A stretch of DNA of 64,000 nucleotides, taken from the NCBI GenBank assembly GCA_028274465.1, contig CM051455.1, positions 90,540,871 through 90,604,870 on the forward strand, in the 5' to 3' direction. Both the position numbers and the translations under genes were made by a program. Positions 45,861-57,456 of this stretch are shown in pieces. The notes below the pieces were generated by a model, which was not told the origin of the DNA, did no database searches, and saw only the letters and a list, made by a program, of their open reading frames with translations. The first letter of the stretch is position 1. The number at the start of each line of letters is the position of its first letter. Source of the DNA: Plantago ovata. Taxonomy: Eukaryota; Streptophyta; Magnoliopsida; Lamiales; Plantaginaceae.

Positions 45861-47432
45861 TGTTAGGAAACTTGTAATTTTTATGAGCAATTAACCATGC
45901 TAAATTAAGGAAAGTCCAGTAACTAGTACTCTTAAGGTCCATAGGAATTTAAAATTTTAAGGACATTGTAAAAGAGGAACGTTTGCTGAAGACTTAGAAT
46001 AGGTGCTAGATAGGTTGGTTTTAAAGTTTATGATGTATCTTGTTTTCTGAAAAGAAATACAACCTATTGAAGCATTTGCTGATGATGTAGTTTGTTATTA
46101 CAAACAAACTATTGATGCATTTAGAACCGCTCAGAATCTTGAAGATTTCGAAGACTGAAGAGTAGAAGATTTCTGAAGACTGGTATCTACAAAGGCACAT
46201 GTTGCTCAGAAAACGGAAACTTCAGCAACAACTTGCATAAGTGAAAATATATATGACAGAGTAGGTTGTGCTTGCTGAAACTAAGACTGACCACTTGCTG
46301 ATGGGACATATGTGACGTCTTGCTGGAAGTACTTGCATTTGCGATCCAATGTTACTGTTTCAATTCTATTCAAATAAGCATTAAATGCGAAGCATGCACG
46401 CGAAGGACATGAAGACTAGAAGACAAACAAGGACGCTGCTAAAAGTACAAAAGCAAGATAGTGACATTTTAAGGAACAAAAGCCTTAGAATTTGAAATTC
46501 AAACGGCTCCTTATTTTCACTATAAATAGAGGTCCTCCGGCAAAGAGTTGAACTGTGTCAACAACGTGATCATACTCTCACTTGTGCTTAAAATCACAAA
46601 CCCTTCAATACTCTTTACTGCCATTGATCCGTTCCAAGACTTAAAGCTTGAAAAAGCTACTTGTGAAGAAGTAGAATTTGCACGACTAAGAAATTAGTTA
46701 AGTGTTCTTTCGTTCTTTTGAACAAGAACAAGTCTTGACACCAGAAACAATCAAACTTGTTTACTGCAAAGTACTCAAAGTTTTGTTTCTTAGATTACTT
46801 GTTGTAACTGAATAAGTTATAATTAAGTTATCTCATCTCAAACCTCTCTAACTGAAAATACACCCTTTCAGTCGTGATATTCAGGGGGAACTTAATCGAG
46901 CATAGTTTTGCTGATTAAAAGTACCAAGTTTGGTGGAGAACAAGGTTGCATTCTCTAGATTAGGTTGGAAACGAAGCAAGTGTGCTTTGGTTTCTGTTTG
47001 AATCGCTCTAGATAGGTGTTGTAAGGTATCTCAATCTTATCTTAGTGGATTCAGTCCTAGAAATGACAAAGTGGATTAGTTGAGAGATTACGCCACTCTC
47101 AGATACCACTATAAAAGTGTTTGTGTGATTTACTTACTGTACTTGGTTTTCAGCAAATCATATCTATCTGTACACAGTCACTCACATCACTTGCTGAAAC
47201 CTTCATTTACTGAGAGCATTTATTTTATCAAAGACTCCCGCTCTCTGATTTTAAGTATCAGCAAACCCAGTTATTGTGAAGTAACTTGCGCTTGCTGAGA
47301 AAGTGAAGTATCAGCAAACTTATTACTGAAAAGTAATAAGCACTTGCTGAGAAAGTTTTAAACGACGAAAGTTTGAAAAGACTATTCACCCCCCCCCCTC
47401 TAGTCTTTTCTTGTTGTTTAAAGGGACCAACA
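45861..47432 (+). repeat. S3 5' LTR
   Basis: 1572 bp, the same ends and landmarks as S1 and S2 but shorter in U3 (fewer GARA-loop hairpins). TATA box TATAAATA at 46521-46528; poly-C run near 47390-47398. Confidence 0.9.
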
Positions 47433-47497
47433 AGTGGTATCAGAGCAAGAGGTTCTTTAACCTTTAGCACTTAACCTAGATCCCCTTAGGTGCTTTC
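47433..47497 (+). promoter_or_regulatory. S3 primer site and start of leader
   Basis: TGGTATCAGAGC at 47435-47446, then leader sequence like S2 up to GTGCTTTC, where G2 is inserted. The leader resumes at 61747. Confidence 0.88.
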
Positions 47498-48720
47498 TGA
47501 CGAACGCGGGATTTTCGGGTCCCGATTAATCAAATAAATTTGTTATTTAGCTAAAGGCAATTCACAACTACAACGAAAACCATAGTATAGTAGTAGAATA
47601 ACCTCGAGTGTCGATCTCTAAGGACTATAACTAGCTTTATATAATCTAATTTAGAATATAAAACAGCAGACGGTTTAGCAAAGGTTTTTCTTAACAGATA
47701 ATGGAGATTGGTGATAGTATGATCCTTCAAAGCATAACGGGTTACTAATCATGCGTAAAATTCCTCGGTCTTGCATGGAGATCTTTGATCAATGAATTGT
47801 CCAGTTGTAATTATCAAACACTACGAAGATATAGATTTAGATAGGTCGAAGACCAATGAATTGTCCAATTGTGTGCAATAATTAATCAACAATACGAAGA
47901 TAGAGATTTAGATAGATCAAAGAAATAAAGCAATAACACAGAGTATAATGCGCGATATAGCCATTAGCATAATTATCAACCCTTCGCTAAGAATTCACAT
48001 ACTACCACCAACGAGAAGTTTAGCTACTCATAGTTGTCATGCAATCAACAGAAATCATAGAAGAAAACATGTTGAAAGATATATAAAAATAAGTAGAAAA
48101 ACTGTAAAATACAATGTTACCGAAGGTTGTCAGTCTCCGAAGAATCGCGATCTTACAAGCTCCAAACTGCTATGAAAAAGTATCTCCTAATCTATGAACC
48201 CCCAGAACAGGCTCTGGGAAGTTCCTACCTAAAACTACAGAGAAAGGTGAGAGAAAAGGTCTTGAAAAGTATGAAAAACGGAGAAAAATTGAGCAACTAT
48301 ATATAGGCTACGAATTGTGTGGGGCGAAGGGCCCCACACACCGGGCGACTCGCCTGGTGTGGGGCGATTCGCCCGGGAGTAAAACTCGGGAAAATACGCG
48401 TTTTTGGATTTCTTCCCCTTTTTGGACTCGGTTTCTGACTTCTAGTGGCCTTCTAACCTCCAGATTCGACCCCTAGACTTCAAATCCTATCCAGAAACCT
48501 TCAGATACTCCAATTAGACTTCTGGAACACCAATTCCTTGTCTACTTCAATATATTTGCCTGGAAATCCTCGTTTTTCAACCAAAACCTGTAAAAGAAAG
48601 ACTAAAGGGAAACGTGACACTATTCTAATAAAATGCACTAAAATACAACTAAATTAACATAGAGGATAGCTAAAATAGGTGAAAAGGACTCGAATGAAAG
48701 TGTAAAATACACATTCATCA
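47498..48720 (-). repeat. G2 3' LTR
   Basis: TGACGAACGCGG...TTCATCA. It contains a strong hairpin at 48316-48340 (10-bp stem TGTGTGGGGC/GCCCCACACA with a 5-nt loop) and two further GC palindromes to about 48377, in the same place as those of the G1 LTR. The short frames in it are chance ORFs. Confidence 0.9.
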
Positions 48721-50309
48721 AACTCCCCAAACCGAACCTTTGCTTGTTCTCAAGCAACTAAGCTAGACTCTAAAGCAAAAAACAATGCAACACACAAAAT
48801 GGAGTCTTATGCCAAATAAAATGAACTAATCTACTGAATCTATCAAAAGCATATGAACAAGAACCATATAAATCAAAACATGAATATAGGTTGAAGAATG
48901 CCTCGATTGACTCATACACATCCACATAAGCACTTATGTCAAGACAAGATAGTCTCTCGGAACATTCTCTACCTGGACCTAGTCAGTGACGACGTAATGA
49001 AACATGTTAGAATACGAATGGTTGTCCCGTGCCTATGAAACTGAGGACTTACTGCTGTTCACCAAGTTAAGACTTTCCCTCAAAGAGGTCGAACCAGTAC
49101 TGGCTCTCATGAAACGAAGGAGGGTTCCCTATAAAAGATAACACTCCCCTATTCTACCCATCTCTTAAGCGAAGCCTTAAGTTATTCACCACTTCCTGAA
49201 TGGAAGGACGAGGGTGGTCTAGAACAGATGACACTCAAAAACAAAAGACAAAAAATAGAAAATTACAACACGATTACGAACATTACAAGAATTGGAAAAT
49301 GAGACACAACACTTTGCTAAACTGCTATTTGGCTTTTCTTTTTTTGGACCCTTCTTCGCTCTTTTGGGGTCTTTTCTCTTTTTTTTTCTTTTCTTTTCTT
49401 TTATCCTGGAATTTTTTCTTTTTTTTTTTCGATTTTTTTTTAGCCAGCAGTAGCACAACGAAAAGAGAAACAAAATGACTCACAAACGACTTCCCCAAAC
49501 CTATTCGAAAGAATAGGTTGGAGTACAAAATTTACGAGAAAGGAAAAATAAACTCACAACACAGAAATGGAAAACGAAAAACAAGTCTAATGATGGTGTA
49601 ACCCCCTCCCCAAACCTATTCGGAAGAATAGGTTACAAACAAAGGATCAAACAACCTCACACTACCTCCTTCCTAGGCATTTAGCAATCTCAAAGCATGG
49701 TGAAGACTTGTTGCCTCTTAGGTACATAATTACTCGGAAAAAACAACCATAAGACCCTAACATGCATCATCCTATTATAAAGGCCTTCGTGAACCGCAGT
49801 AGAGAAAACACCACTAAGTGATGTCGAGACTACCAAGCTTAACTAAGTGCAATACATAAATGTGACAAGCCAGGCGAGAAAAACCTCAAACAAATTCATA
49901 GAGATGAAGCATATGATTAATGGCATAGTTAGTTGATCTACCCAATAAAAAAGTTCAAAAAATTCAGCAATAAACTCCATATAAAACATGCAAGACTATC
50001 CTAGGATGAATGTAGTGAATGCAACCTAAAAAACTAAGAAAGCGGTAAACGTGCAAATGCAAATGCAGACGGATAAATCATGCAAGGTACTATACTCAAC
50101 CTACCAATCCCAAGCTCTAAACCATCAATGGCAAGCTCCAAAATAACAACACTAGATCACTTAAATTCCATCCCCCCTCATGAAATTAACGCTAGTCCCT
50201 AGCAGTAAGAAAATGAGGAAATAAGATGTGATACTAGATGTTACCGCATGGTTTGGCCTCGGTCGGCTGAGTATGTTGTTTGTTAGTTATTGGGACTGCT
50301 CTGGGAGCC
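48721..50309 (-). other. G2 non-coding region with polypurine tracts and hairpins
   Basis: It matches G1 22250-23759: polypurine tract beside the LTR, pyrimidine-rich block at about 49335-49442, and two hairpins near 49499-49520 and 49614-49635, each next to a GGTTTGGGGA-like tract. No ORF is supported. Confidence 0.72.
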
Positions 50310-50519
50310 TTATAGGTGATCATCAGGTCTTCTGGTAGGTGCGGTAGTTCCATTTATAGGCCGGATAGGAACAATTCCTCCATTTGTATCATCATTGTCC
50401 GTATGGCCTTCATTGTCACTACTGTCACCATCATCATCACCAGTAGAGTTGCATTGTCGAATAGAATCCTCAAGATTAGCCGCCGCTGTTATGGAATCCT
50501 CCATCCTGTAGCCCTCCAA
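50310..50519 (-). CDS. G2 small acidic ORF, function unknown
   Basis: Counterpart of the G1 ORF at 23760-23969 with the same length (69 codons), start (MEGYRMEDSI) and Asp/Asn-rich centre. The family is unknown. Confidence 0.4.
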   Translation of the reverse strand: MEGYRMEDSITAAANLEDSIRQCNSTGDDDGDSSDNEGHTDNDDTNGGIVPIRPINGTTAPTRRPDDHL

Positions 50520-50697
50520 TAGGTTGTGAACTGTTGAAGGGGAAAGAGCAGTGGTATCAGAGCCTCCCTTTCCAACGGTTTACAGCCCGAGGAGGTTACA
50601 GTAAGCTGCTCGGATACTCAGAAGTCTTCTACCATTTTTTCCAATGTCGACCACATTCTCTACGGTTGATGCGACCGATGTCTATATGATGCTCCCT

Positions 50698-51096
50698 TTA
50701 GAGGCAGTCAAGGGGCACCCCTACGAGGGGCTGGGCACCCATGTCATTATGTTTTGGAACCAAGCTAGCGCTTCGGAACCTTCTAGCCACTGTCAACTCA
50801 AGATTGAATCCGTCGCGGCAAGATCGTCCTGGTGCCTTCCAATTCACTCGAACTTTGCAGTCCTTGTGATGGATTGCTGACGTAATAATTGTTTCTGTCC
50901 CTTCGGTGGTGCATGAATAGGCATAGGAGTCCTTACTCCATGTGTAATCTAGCTCGTCCTCTTGGATAATCCGCGACGTTGTTGCAAGAGCCCGTGGCTC
51001 GAACGCACCTCTAACGAGATTACTCTCCTTGACATGGTTGTAATCGATCCCCCTCCAATACTTCATAGTAATCATACGGGAGTGCTCCTCTCCCTT
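50698..51096 (-). pseudogene. G2 unknown ORF, upstream part cut by a solo LTR
   Basis: The product shares EDELDYTWSKDSYAYSCTTE, RVRVNWKAPG and VPKHNDMGAQPLVG with the G1 ORF at 24048-24554. The solo LTR at 51097 separates it from its original upstream sequence. The differences between the two copies are largely conservative, which hints at past coding use. Function unknown. Confidence 0.45.
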
Positions 51097-53636
51097 TGTA
51101 ACGGTACCGGTTTTGAAAACAAAATAATTTCTTGAAAAAGAAAATCCAAAATAACTTTAATGGCAACGATCGACAATTAATGCCAAAATAATCCTTGACG
51201 CGCACAGCTAACAGAAACAAATAAATATCCAATGACAACTCAAGTTCAAATGAAACAACGATTGAAGACAGTAAAAGTTCATCTTCTTATTTTAAATAAA
51301 ATCCCAAGACAGCCCAGACCCTTCTCTCAGTCGCTGGCATCCTACTCGCGAACATCCTCAGCAGTATGTGGAAGGAAGGAATTTTGAAAACAAGAGAGTG
51401 TGAGATAAAGGATCTCAGTGAGGTTCTAAGTTAAAAACAGAAAGTAAACAGTTTTGAAATCAAAATCCTTTTCAGAAAAATGAGCAAACAGAACATATCA
51501 CATATAACAGATTAACAGAACATATAAGTTGTAGACCGTTGGTGCAGCCCGCCTTATTGCTCCTACTCCCAGAATGCCCTTATAATTCCCTCCAGAGGGT
51601 GCACAACTCCGGACAGAAACATAAACCCCCGTGTACTTTGGGGAAACAGATCCTACGACCCTAATAGACCTCAGCGACTTCTGCCTCGCGCCTAAAAGGG
51701 AATAGACTAGGCAATAATCAAGCAAACCCGAAAGTCCTCTACTACCCAAGCCTACCTAATAACAACCTAATCGACCGGTCACACAGAAACAGAACAGATA
51801 CAGATAATTAACACCGAGAGGTGTTCCTGCAGAAAGGTCAGTCCAGAACGGAGTAGCAATAAATAGAAAAGTAAATAGTCATACTTAGGACTTATACTTT
51901 TACGCGGAAGCATACAGTAAAACAGTATATAGTAATAGGTACTAGTTGTAACATATCCTTCCAGTTTTTCGCAAATAATAGGTTTAGGGGTGAACACTCA
52001 CCTTAACTTGTGAGCAAAAGATCTCCAACGAGTAATGAGCTTTACGGGTTATCGAACAACGGAGAACCTAACAAGAAAGTACTAAACACACTTTAGAAGT
52101 CGAATGGACGGAAGGAAAAAGGTTGAAAAGGATTGGTAAAGACGGGGTTCGAACTCAGGACCTCTAAGTTAGTCAAGCAAAACCTAACCAACTAGGCTAG
52201 CAAGTCAAGTCAATACCAACTTACAAAAACAGAAACTAAGTTGAAACATTTTCAGAAACTCTTTCGGTTTTCGGATTCTAGAAATTACCAAAATACCCTC
52301 AGCGGTAAATTGCAAAAGAACCCTTTTCAAAAACAGACAGTACAAACAAACCAGAAGTTTTCCAAACATACTTAACAGTCCTCACAGAATAAAATGGTTT
52401 ACGAAAAAGTACTCTGTCAGTCAACTACGGTCAAAGGAAAAAATTGCAAAAAGGTCCTTTAGGTTTCAGATTTCCCAAATCAGTCCACAAAGTTCAAAAC
52501 AATACCAACAGAGTCCAATTCAATCCTTTTCAAAGTCCACAGTAAACTAGGGTCAACATACGAGGTCAAACAAACCACAAGTCCAACAATCAGTAACCAC
52601 AAACTAACAATCCTAAGTCCCGGTTCTCAGTTCGAATCAATAAACAACAAGGCCAGATCGAACAAGGGTAAAATAGTCCAAGGGTAAAAAGTCCAAACAG
52701 AATACGAGTTTCGAATCGAAAGCAGCAGTAAAGAAAATTGAATTTACCTTCGAATGGAAATAGAGGGATGAAAACAATTTGCAAATCGAATAAATCGAAA
52801 AGAAAAGAAAACCAATCGAGATTCGAATCGAACCGAAATCAAAATTGAATCTGAACGGAAGGAACAAACTTACCGATCGAGATCGGTAACTACGGACTGA
52901 CAGCGAACAGACAGGCGGCGCGGATCGGGCGCGATTGAACGGAGCGAACAGAACAGAGCAGAGCAGGCGGCGATTGAGACAGACAGACAGCGGCGGCGGC
53001 GGCGATCGACAGAACAGAACAGAGCAGGCGGCGATTGAGACAGACAGACAGCGGCGGCGGGGCGAATCGGCGTGGGACGGCGCGGCGGAGCACGGTGATG
53101 ACGGCGGGCGACTCGAACAGGACGGAACAGATCCGGACAAGCGTCGCGGCGGCGGACAGACACGGCACAGAACAGCGCGCGACGATGGCGGAAGGGCTCG
53201 GTGCGGCGGAATGGAACGGACAGCAAGGCGGCGGCGGCGAGAGACCGGAACGGAACAGTAGCAGGAGCAAAACTCTCTTTCTTCTTTCTCTCCCTCTCTT
53301 TCTTCTTTCTTCTCTTTTCTTTCTTTCTTTCCTGTGTTTGGGTGTTACGGCTGGGAAGGAGATGAGGAGAGGATACTGACTTGACTTAGGGTTAGGGTTT
53401 AGTCTAATGGGCCGGTCAATCAGGCCTTTGACCGGGCTAAGAAATTGGGCCAAATGAATGGGCCAAAGAGATCAGAAAGTCCAGCTCGAACCAAACGAAA
53501 CGAAACGATCTAACTTACGCAAATTTAATTAAATAATTATCGAATAAATATTTTACTCTGATAATTAATTAACTAAAATAAATAATTAAATAATAAAATA
53601 AATAAATAAATAATTAAAAAAAGACGGGGTGTTACA
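51097..53636 (-). mobile_element. solo LTR, probably Ty3/gypsy
   Basis: TGTAACGG at the left and GTGTTACA at the right, 5-bp target duplication CCCTT (51092-51096 and 53637-53641), 2540 bp, with no primer site, polymerase or second LTR. On the minus strand it begins TGTAACACCCCGTC, a start seen in several plant gypsy LTRs. It has a CGG-rich block (52.9-53.25 kb) containing a tandem duplication of about 60 bp, a GA-rich tract at about 53270-53335 and tRNA-like boxes near 52.15-52.2 kb. A whole element reduced by LTR recombination is the usual origin. Family not determined. Confidence 0.78.
52144..52199 (-). promoter_or_regulatory. tRNA-like Pol III boxes A and B within the solo LTR
   Basis: On the minus strand TAGCCTAGTTGG (52188-52199) fits the A box consensus TRGCNNAGTNGG, and AGTTCGAACCCC (52144-52155) fits the B box GGTTCGANNCC with one change, about 33 bases apart. 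The flanks do not form a good cloverleaf, so this is a tRNA-derived relic or an internal promoter, not a tRNA gene. Confidence 0.5.
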
Positions 53637-54749
53637 CCCTTGGCATGGTTCCTACAAACAACAGTTAGTACCTCGTATGACACAAAACTGACCCATGCAT
53701 ATGCTAATGTAAGAACGAAACACAAAATTGATAAAATCAACAATCGAGCTCCCCAAATCCTTTATGTCTAGCCTAGCTTCTTCACCATGCAACATACCAA
53801 CGTAACTACTACATGCAATACATCACATTATGCTCTTGCTAGACAACTAATAACCTAAATAACAAGGCTCAATTCATACCATAGAAGCGAAAAATTCTAT
53901 CATCATAAATCCTCATACTCAACAATTATGCATTCTACCATCAAATCCATCATCATTACATCAATAAACACAATCATATGCAAGGAATCGAGGAAAAAGA
54001 TACATTGCATAACAAGATAAAAACATCTAGTAGCAAAATTCCCAAATCAACAATTCTAGCATAATTGAGCATGCAATTGATAGTAAATAATGCTTCTAAT
54101 CACACAAACAACCTACCCAACATCATAAAAGCCTAATTGAAGCTCAAATTTGAAAACCCCCATATTTAAAAAATTAGGGTTCATAAGAAGATACCCCAGA
54201 TCTGGAAAATGAATGCACTAGGGTGAAATCTGTTCGGATGAAATGAAAGAGCACGTAATGGGTTTCAATTGAAGCTATAGAACACTAAATTGGTGGAGAA
54301 ATGAAGGTTTTATGGAGATTTGAAGATAATTTCGCGTATTTCGGATTTTGGGGAGAAAGAAGGGTGAAGAGATGAAGAAATGAAGAGAAAGGGAGGAAAT
54401 CCGCGTTTTTGATTTGCAGAGGCCGTGGGGCGAGTCGCCCCCGGTGCGGGGCGAGTCGCCCCATATGGGGCGATTCGCCCCCCACTCCCTGATGCGGGGA
54501 GACGATCATTTCGACAAAAAACGCGGTTTTTAATCCCCGAAACCATTTTTCTCATAAAACCACTCGAAAAATCTCACTCAAACATAACATACGCACATAC
54601 GACACAGAGACGAACAAATTCACATATTTAAAGCAAATTGTTCAAGTATGAATGCATGCAAAAAAGCAATAAAGAAAGCGATAAAAACTCTGGGTTGCCT
54701 CCCGGATAGCGCCATTGTTTAAAGTCTTTGACTCGACTCCTGTCTGCAC
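53637..54749 (-). other. G2 non-coding spacer with three GC palindromes
   Basis: AT-rich, matching G1 24555-25333 and 39104-39362. At 54427-54441, 54448-54462 and 54467-54481 stand three perfect 15-bp palindromes GGGGCGA-N-TCGCCCC. No ORF is supported. Confidence 0.75.
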
Positions 54750-56900
54750 CTAGCTCTTCTTCTTGAGGGTACTAGACTTCCCCTTCAATGATCTCCTCCT
54801 CATGCCACGAACCTGTGAATAAGAATGAACATAGGCAGCAAGACCACAATAGTTAATAGTGTGAGAAGTATCAGGTGGATCAGATATGGCTCGCAACACA
54901 TGTCGCTTGCCATCCACCTCAATAGTGCAAGTCCTTCGGTAAATGTCCATTACGGAGCGTAGCTTAGTCAAGAACGTTCGCCCCAAGAGAATGACATCCC
55001 CCGCCCCAGGTGTAGACGCCGGCATAACTACAAAATTGGTGTATACAGAAGCTTCACCAATCTTGACAAATACATTCTTCACAACGCCTTCGGGTCTCAC
55101 AAAGGATCCATCCGCCAGTTGCACAATAGCCTTATGCTCAGATAGTTTTCCAAGGCTACTATTCTCAAACACATTCATAGGGAGCACATTAGAGTAGGAT
55201 CCCGTGTCTAGTGTGGCACGGACATCTTCAAGCTCACCAATCCCGACCAAAATATCAAAACTTTGAGGGAGTGGCTCGGGATCCTCTTGCTCCTCTTCAT
55301 TCTCGTCATAACCAAGGTCCTTCTCTTCTTCCTTATCCTGTGGAGGTTCTTCCTTCTTGCAACACTCGCACTTAGCAACCTTCTTGATGGTGATTTCGAT
55401 AGGCAGATCACCAGCCAAGGTAATGGACATCGACTTCTCAATGTTGCTAGGCAGCTTGCCTTGTTCCCTACTTGATCCTCGATCGATCAACTCTTGCATC
55501 TTTTGTTGGGCAAGCCTAGTGCTCTCTTCCAACCTATCAAGTCTCGCTCTAGTCTTCTCACAATCTTCTTCATAACGTTTGAGAAAACTGTGGGTGTGAT
55601 CAACCATCTTTTGCAAGTTCTCCATTAGTTGAGTCGACTTCGACTTCGGTGGCTCTTTCAGAGCGCGGTTTTCGCAGTGGTCATTACCATAGTTAAGTTT
55701 ACTACGGTCTTGGTTAGGGCCATAAGTTTGCCTAGCTGGTGCATATCCTTGATTGTTTCGGAATCCTCTTCTCCAAAATTCACCTCGAGGATTCCTACCA
55801 TCTTGTCCGTAGCTAGCTTCTTGAGTACCAAACTCCGTAGCAAAGGCTTCCTCTTCGCCTCCTTGAGCCCAGTTGCCATCATCATATGCAAGCTCCGATC
55901 TACACATATGAGCCCCATGCCCATAGTTCTTGCATATTCGGCAAACTTCGTTCAAAACAGTTGTTCCAGTGGCGCTCTTGAGGACTTGCTTCAATTCGTT
56001 GGTAAAGCACTCAAATTGATCCCCATTCCCCCTATACATAGGGGCTTCTTGAGTCGGTGGAGCTTCATGTCCACGTCTCCTAACCATCGCTCTTGGGTCC
56101 TTGAACTACGAACCCTTAGCAAGCCTTACGAAAACTACCCAGACGACTTCTGCGGTTTCCTCCCAAATATTGCCTCGGCATTGGAAATCCACCACTTGTT
56201 GGTTCTCGAAGGTTAGTCCATTGTAGAAGTGTTGGACTAGGTCAGAAAGCTCAAAACCATGGTGAGGGCACTTGTTCGTGATATCTTGGAACCTCTCAAA
56301 CGCGGTGTAGATGGTCTCATCATAGTCCTGTTTGAATCCAGTGATTTGCGCCTTTAGCGCGGTAGTCAAGGTGTGAGGGAAGTATTTTTCCATGAAAGCT
56401 GAAAAAACCTTCTCCCAAGTGTCCAGCGAGCCTGCTGGTAGAGAACTCAACCATGACTTGGCTCTGTCGCCGAGCCCCATAGCAAAAACCTTCATCCGAA
56501 ACTCATCCGTTGTTATTTCAGCTCCGGGTCGTGGGAGTTGGTTGACGAAATCATCGATATCGTGCAAGTACCCCATCACATCTTCCCTTGCTAAGCCATA
56601 GAACCTCGGAAGTTGTTGGAATCCGTGATTCTTGATTTCCAGATCTCGAGTTGCAGACGAAAGAACAATCGCCGGCCCCCTCATACGATCCTTGGAGGGT
56701 TGAACCCATGCTTTCAATGGTCTAGCTTCTGCCATTCCGTCGAGTTCCTTGAAAAGACTGTGTAGAGATTCAGAGAAATCGGTAACCTCTATTTCCTCTA
56801 GTGCACGCCTTTGAAGTAGTCGCCTTCTTTGGTGGTAGACTCTGTCGATCTCAGCAATTGAATCAGCAAGTGGTGTTCCTCTAGATCGTGTATGTGGCAT
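54750..56900 (-). pseudogene. G2 gag-protease region
   Basis: From ATG 56900 (MPHTRSRGTPLADSIAEIDR): Gag domain (FQQLPRFYGLAREDVMGYLH, AKSWLSSLPAGSLDTWEKVF), CCHC knuckle (CRICKNYGHGAHMC), Lys/Glu linker with an extra Cys pair (CECCKKEE), and aspartic protease (ATLDTGSYSNVLPMNVF, VQLADGSFVRPEGVV, VILLGRTFLTKLRSVMDI). Nothing like RT follows. The G1 copy matches along the whole length. A break is present, so it is listed as a fossil. Confidence 0.85.
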
Positions 56901-57024
56901 ACACTATCTGTAACAAACTAGGAAAGGAGTATCAGATAGAGATTAAAAAGGAAAACTAAAACTACTAGAATTAGGAATTGAATGCTGAAAATATAAACAA
57001 ATTAAACAGAAAAAAGGAGTATAG

Positions 57025-57042
57025 TCCCCGGCAACGGCGACA
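57025..57042 (-). promoter_or_regulatory. G2 primer binding site, Asp-tRNA type
   Basis: The minus strand reads TGTCGCCGTTGCCGGGGA, one base from the plant Asp-tRNA complement TGGCGCCGTTGCCGGGGA, and lies beside the LTR edge at 57046. Confidence 0.8.
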
Positions 57043-57147
57043 ATTTGACGAACGCGGGATTGTCGGGTCCCGATTAATCAAATAAATTTGTTATTTAGCC
57101 AAAGGCAATTCACAACTACAACAAAAACCGTAGTGTAGCAGTAGAAT

Positions 57148-57451
57148 TGTAACGACCCGGCCCACTAACGGGCCGAGACCTAGCCCAACGGGCTGGCAAG
57201 GTTACTCATGGGCGCTCTCCGGGGTGATATGCTGGCCCCACAGACCAACACGGGTTCTAATCCGCGCATTTTGTCCTCACTCGTGCGCGCACCGGGAACT
57301 TCCCAGTGGGTCACCCATCGTAGAATTGCTCTAGAGCAAGCACGCTTAACTCTGAAGTTCTTATAGGTGGATTCCCGAAAAGAAAGGTGCACCTTGTTGG
57401 TATGAGTAGCGTTCTCAACCCTTTTAAGCCTCTGAAATCTGGGGCGTTACA
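57148..57451 (-). repeat. lone Cassandra LTR at array edge
   Basis: 304 bp. It is not followed directly by an internal part but by ATACT and the next LTR. Its outer edge touches the AGAAT target duplication. Confidence 0.9.
57283..57362 (-). ncRNA. 5S rRNA-like domain in a Cassandra LTR (one of nine)
   Basis: The minus strand holds GTTAAGCGTGCTTG and GATGGGTGACCCACTGGGAA, close to plant 5S rRNA box A (GTTAAGCGTGCTTGG) and box C (GATGGGTGACCTCCTGGGAA), in the right order and at a 5S-like spacing. The middle part is divergent, so it is not a 5S gene. Cassandra LTRs are known to carry such Pol III-transcribed domains. Further copies lie near 57592, 58082, 58391, 58881, 59190, 59680, 59989 and 60459. 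Confidence 0.85.
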
Positions 57452-57456
57452 ATACT

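Noticed and set aside
47948-48175. 75-codon frame also found at 60982-61209
   Set aside because: Both lie at the same place in the two LTRs of G2, antisense to the element. Duplication of the LTR explains the similarity.
52140-52205. tRNA gene
   Set aside because: A and B boxes are present, but no acceptor or anticodon stem pairs properly.
52637-53453. Arg/Ser/Pro-rich open frames on the minus strand and their plus-strand partners
   Set aside because: They come from the CGG-rich repeats of a solo LTR, overlap in all frames and carry no domain.
57283-57362. A functional 5S rRNA gene
   Set aside because: Boxes A and C match but the middle and both ends differ from plant 5S, and the domain sits inside a TG...CA LTR with a primer site next door.
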